Shown: positions 60,981-64,000 of the stretch, in pieces
Layout of the letters: each line of letters starts with the position of its first letter
How positions within the stretch are numbered: position 1 is the first letter of the stretch
From: Petunia secreta
Lineage: Eukaryota; Streptophyta; Magnoliopsida; Solanales; Solanaceae
Direction of reading: 5' to 3'
Assembly (NCBI GenBank): GCA_029990175.1
Contig: JARKIP010000010.1
Location: 46,618,001-46,682,000, forward strand
DNA: 64,000 bases
Program-made: the position numbers and the translations under genes
Notes under the pieces: generated by a model
What the model was told of the DNA's origin: nothing
Seen by the model: the letters and a program-made list of their open reading frames with translations, nothing else
Databases searched by the model: none

Positions 60981-61940
60981 CAGCAGAAAACAATGTCAAG
61001 CCGGTTGTATTTCACGTCCATTTTGTAAATAAATAAGGCCAAATCGGCATCGTTTTTCTCATATACAAGGCAGTCAATTCGTTTGTATTTCATGACTATT
61101 TTGTGAATAAATAACATAACAATAAGACCAATCCGACAATATTTCTTCATACAATGAGCAAAAAATCATATTCGTTTTGTAAATAAATTATGCCAAATGA
61201 GCCTTACTTTATTCATTCGCATAAATACCTTCAAGTGCTTATATGTTTAGAAATAACAACGATCTGGTTGTATTTATGTATACAATTATGTCCATTTTGT
61301 GAAGAAATAAGGCTGATTTATAAAAATATGACATGGGAAGCAATGGTTTACCTTTTTGCCCACGCTAACAGCTGGTTTGCAAAAATGTCCTCGTTAAGGT
61401 TTAATAAAAAAAATATGGGGCCAAGACTTGCCTTTATATTTTTCTATTTTTCAACACTTATCTCTTCAAGTATTGGCAATAGGCTATACTTGCCGCACTT
61501 GGCCGTAAGTCTTGGTAAAAGGCACGACTTGCCTTTGACCCCTGCTCGATTTGCCAACACTTGAACGGTAAGTATTGGCAAAAGGCAACACTTGCCGCAC
61601 TTCGTCGTAAGTCTTGACAATTGCCCCTTCCAGTCTTCCCTGCATTCTCGCCATATAACTTGAAGTATTGGCAAAACAGCACTTGCCCTTGAAGTATAGC
61701 CAATTGCCAAGACTTACAAAAATTTTGCCTTGAAGTCTTGGCTCTGGACTAAATAAGGGCATTTTGCTAAAATATTCCTTAGCATGGGCAATTTTGCAAA
61801 ACCACTCCTTATGAATGGCATGCGGTGAATTTTTTTTGAAGAAATAAGGCCAAATCGGCCTCACTTCATCCATCCACAAAAAAGATCTTCAAGTGCTTAT
61901 ATATTTAGAAATAATGACAATCTGGATGTGTTTATTCATA
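60981..61940. repeat. Degenerate repeats with an AAGGCCAAATCGGC motif
   Basis: Blocks such as aaataaggccaaatcggcat (61032) and taaggccaaatcggcctc (61843) recur. The segment 61181-61285 (taaattatgcc ... cttcaagtgcttatatgt) is repeated at about 61838-61930, roughly 660 bp on. Between them lies a cluster of the tcttggcaaaaggcaacact motif (61450-61770). Confidence 0.65.
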
Positions 61941-61959
61941 AGTAACCAAAACTACTAGG

Positions 61960-62700
61960 TCTATTTTACAATCAAATAACATCAAATCGTCATCACTTTG
62001 CCCATATACAAAAATCTAAAGTAAAAATAAAACAAGTCTAATTCGGCATCATTTACTTACAAGTGTGCAAACTATTATGTCAATTTTACAAGCAAATGAC
62101 ACCAAATCGTCATCAATTTGCCAATATACAAAAATCTAAACTGAAAATTAAACAAGGGTAATTCGAAATCATTTACTTACAAGTGAACCAAACTACTATA
62201 TCTATTTTTACAAGAAAATGACACCGAGTCGTCATCACTTTTCCAATATACAAAAAAATAAAGTAAAAATAAAACAAGGCAAATTCGGCATCATTTACTT
62301 ACAAGTAAGCCAAACTACTATGTCAATTTTACAATAAATGACACCAAATCGTCATCACTTTGCCAGTATGCAAAAATCTAAAGTGAAAATAAAACAAGGG
62401 CAATTCAGAATCATTTACTTACAAGTGAATCAAACTACTATGTCTATTTTATAAGAAAATGACACCAAGTCGTCATCACTTTGCCAATATACAAAAATTT
62501 AAAGCAAAACTAAAATAAGGCCAATTTGGCATCATTTACTTACAAGTGAGCCAAACTACTGTCTATTTTACAAGCAAATGACATCAAATCGTCATCATTC
62601 TGTTCAAATACAAAGATTCAACGTAAAAATAAAATAAGGCAATTCGGCATCATTTATTTATGTACATTATACAAACAATTGACTCCAAATTGTCATCAGT
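61960..62700. repeat. 120-bp tandem array, about seven units
   Basis: The landmark tcgtcatca occurs at 61987, 62107, 62229, 62349, 62470 and 62589, and a variant at 62690: steps of 120, 122, 120, 121, 119 and 101 bp. Each unit carries aaatcgtcatcactttgcc, a caaaaatctaaagtaaaaat block and a catcatttacttacaagtg block. The units are clearly homologous but not identical. Confidence 0.92.
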
Positions 62701-63199
62701 TTTCATAATATAAATTATTATTAAAAAATATTACAAAACTACCTGAGAAATAAAAAAAAAAACAAAAAACAAAAATGGAGGCTAGCCTCCTCCGTCACCG
62801 CCGGTTTGGTACAATTCAAATAAAATTGAGGCAACAATTTACGAACAAAAAATGGGTACAATTTCCATGTTTTTTTAAAAAGAATGACTGAAAATTCTAC
62901 ATTAATTTTCCTGAGCTGCAGTGTCGCGCCACCTCATAGCTATTATACGGTTCCTAGATATAGATCCACTTTCAAGGAGGAGATAAAGCTTGTAGCAATC
63001 TATGTGGGTTATTTGTCCAAGGAGGAGATATAGCTATTTTGTTTGCAATCTTGTGTATTTGTCCTCATGTTGCTTGTAAACAACCATATTAAATCTGGCC
63101 AGCAGCTCGATTCGGATCGGGATCGGTTTTTTTTTGTCATCTTAAGGTCCGGTCTGGTCACTGGGGGAGGGAGGGACCGGACCAAACCGGCCAATCCGA
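62701..63199. other. Unassigned spacer
   Basis: No gene is seen. Near 63100-63200 the G/C content rises with repeated ggatcggg and ccgg motifs that may already belong to the hAT-like element. Confidence 0.4.
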
Positions 63200-64000
63200 T
63201 CCGATTGACTTCGATTGAAAAATGTTAAGCCGGGATGGAACTGGCACCGGCAATCGTTAGGCCGGTTTTTTTCCGGCCAGTTTTTGTATTTTTTTTAGGT
63301 AAATACAATGAAAATTAAAATAGAAGAGCTATAAAAAATTATTAATGTAAAGTAAACACTGAACAAACGTTGAGATTGGAAAAAAAATACACCATTTATT
63401 GAAAATTCGGGAAATACATAATTGAAAAGACAAACTAGAAAATTGAAAATTACATAGAAATTCCCTTAACCATTTCTTCAACGTCGCAGATAAACGTCCC
63501 CCGCTCGAGCACTCCATTCGGTATTATGTTGTGTTTCTAAGTCCACCCTATACTTCATCATCCCTCCACCACTTGGGTAAGGGTTCCACCCTCTCTTACA
63601 AAGGTTACATGTAGCTTTATGAGTTTCAGTATCTTTCATAATAAATTTTCACACTTCAGATCGACCTCGTCATTCCTCACGTTGAATTTCACTAGGACCA
63701 ACGGGTTGATTTTCAGCCATTATGATTTTTTTTGTAGAAATTAAGAAAATAGCATTTGAAGTAATTTTAAAGATAAATTGATAGAAATTGATTAATTGTG
63801 ATATAATTGATGAAATAAGGGGGTATATATAGATAAAAATAGGTTGGGGGGTACAAGGGCGTTGGGGGGAGGGGGTGGGAGGCAAATATAGCCGTTTTTT
63901 GCACCGTTGGCCAACGACTATATTTGAAATGGGCGGATTTGAAATACCGGCCCATTCCGGCCGGTCCGGTTTCAGGCTATGGATAATTTTAAATTTTAAA
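63200..64000 (-). mobile_element. hAT-like transposon remnant
   Basis: CCGG-rich blocks occur near both ends: caccggcaatcgttaggccg (63246) and accggcccattccggccggt (63936). Between them is a 5' transposase fragment on the minus strand. The terminal-repeat interpretation is inferred, and the right end may continue past the window. Confidence 0.5.
63480..63720 (-). pseudogene. hAT transposase N-terminus with BED-type zinc finger, broken
   Basis: The minus strand starts with ATG at 63720 (MAENQPVGPSEIQREE) and then reads RGRSEV, KFIMKDTETHKATCNLCK and RGWNPYPSGGG. That is the layout of the N-terminal BED zinc finger of plant hAT transposases, with the CX2C pair visible. Two TGA stops interrupt it, one of them where hAT proteins normally have tryptophan (after RSEV). 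The frame then ends after a few more codons, so no catalytic domain is present. Confidence 0.65.

Noticed and set aside
60716..61150. Minus-strand frame of 144 codons
   Set aside because: It is low complexity, crosses degenerate repeats, and has no domain or splice support.

Overview
This is an AT-rich plant nuclear window, almost certainly from a Solanaceae genome. The evidence is a SolS/TS-type tRNA-derived SINE, an RTE-like LINE tail ending in (TTG)n, Solanaceae-style MITEs, LTR retrotransposons primed from tRNA-iMet, and a plant S-domain receptor kinase gene with consensus introns. I see no rRNA, tRNA, organellar or bacterial genes. Species cannot be named from what is visible.

Layout. 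0-9.7 kb: an LTR fragment with an (ATT)n(TA)n microsatellite, a T/C-rich array of about 290-bp units, and about 4 kb of unrecognised AT-rich DNA. 9.7-12.4 kb: a 1.2-kb element with long terminal inverted repeats, a SINE fragment and a 0.6-kb MITE. 12.83-20.65 kb: a decayed Ty1-copia element on the minus strand, with a 1.37-kb solo LTR inside its reverse transcriptase, flanked by a perfect 5-bp duplication. 21.0-34.2 kb: three copies (A, B, C) of an unusual non-autonomous repeat family carrying GTATAC-rich, roughly 113-bp satellite monomers; B and C lie in opposite orientation, giving a large inverted repeat around an AT-rich centre. A fourth copy (D) is at 57.3 kb.

34.44-47.62 kb is a GC-richer nested block. 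A non-coding LTR element (LARD-like, 1.49-kb LTRs) holds a young, apparently intact Ty3-gypsy element (38.405-45.934 kb) with 746-bp LTRs differing at five positions and a TCAAC target duplication. Its gag-protease and pol frames are both open, and pol reads into the 3' LTR.

49.43-53.48 kb is the only convincing host gene: a seven-exon G-type lectin S-receptor-like kinase predicted at 826 aa with all main kinase motifs. Downstream are SINE/LINE remnants, a degraded LTR element, copy D, a 120-bp tandem array and the 5' part of a broken hAT transposase. Transposition, nesting and satellite growth explain most of the window. The least explained component is the satellite-bearing family A-D.
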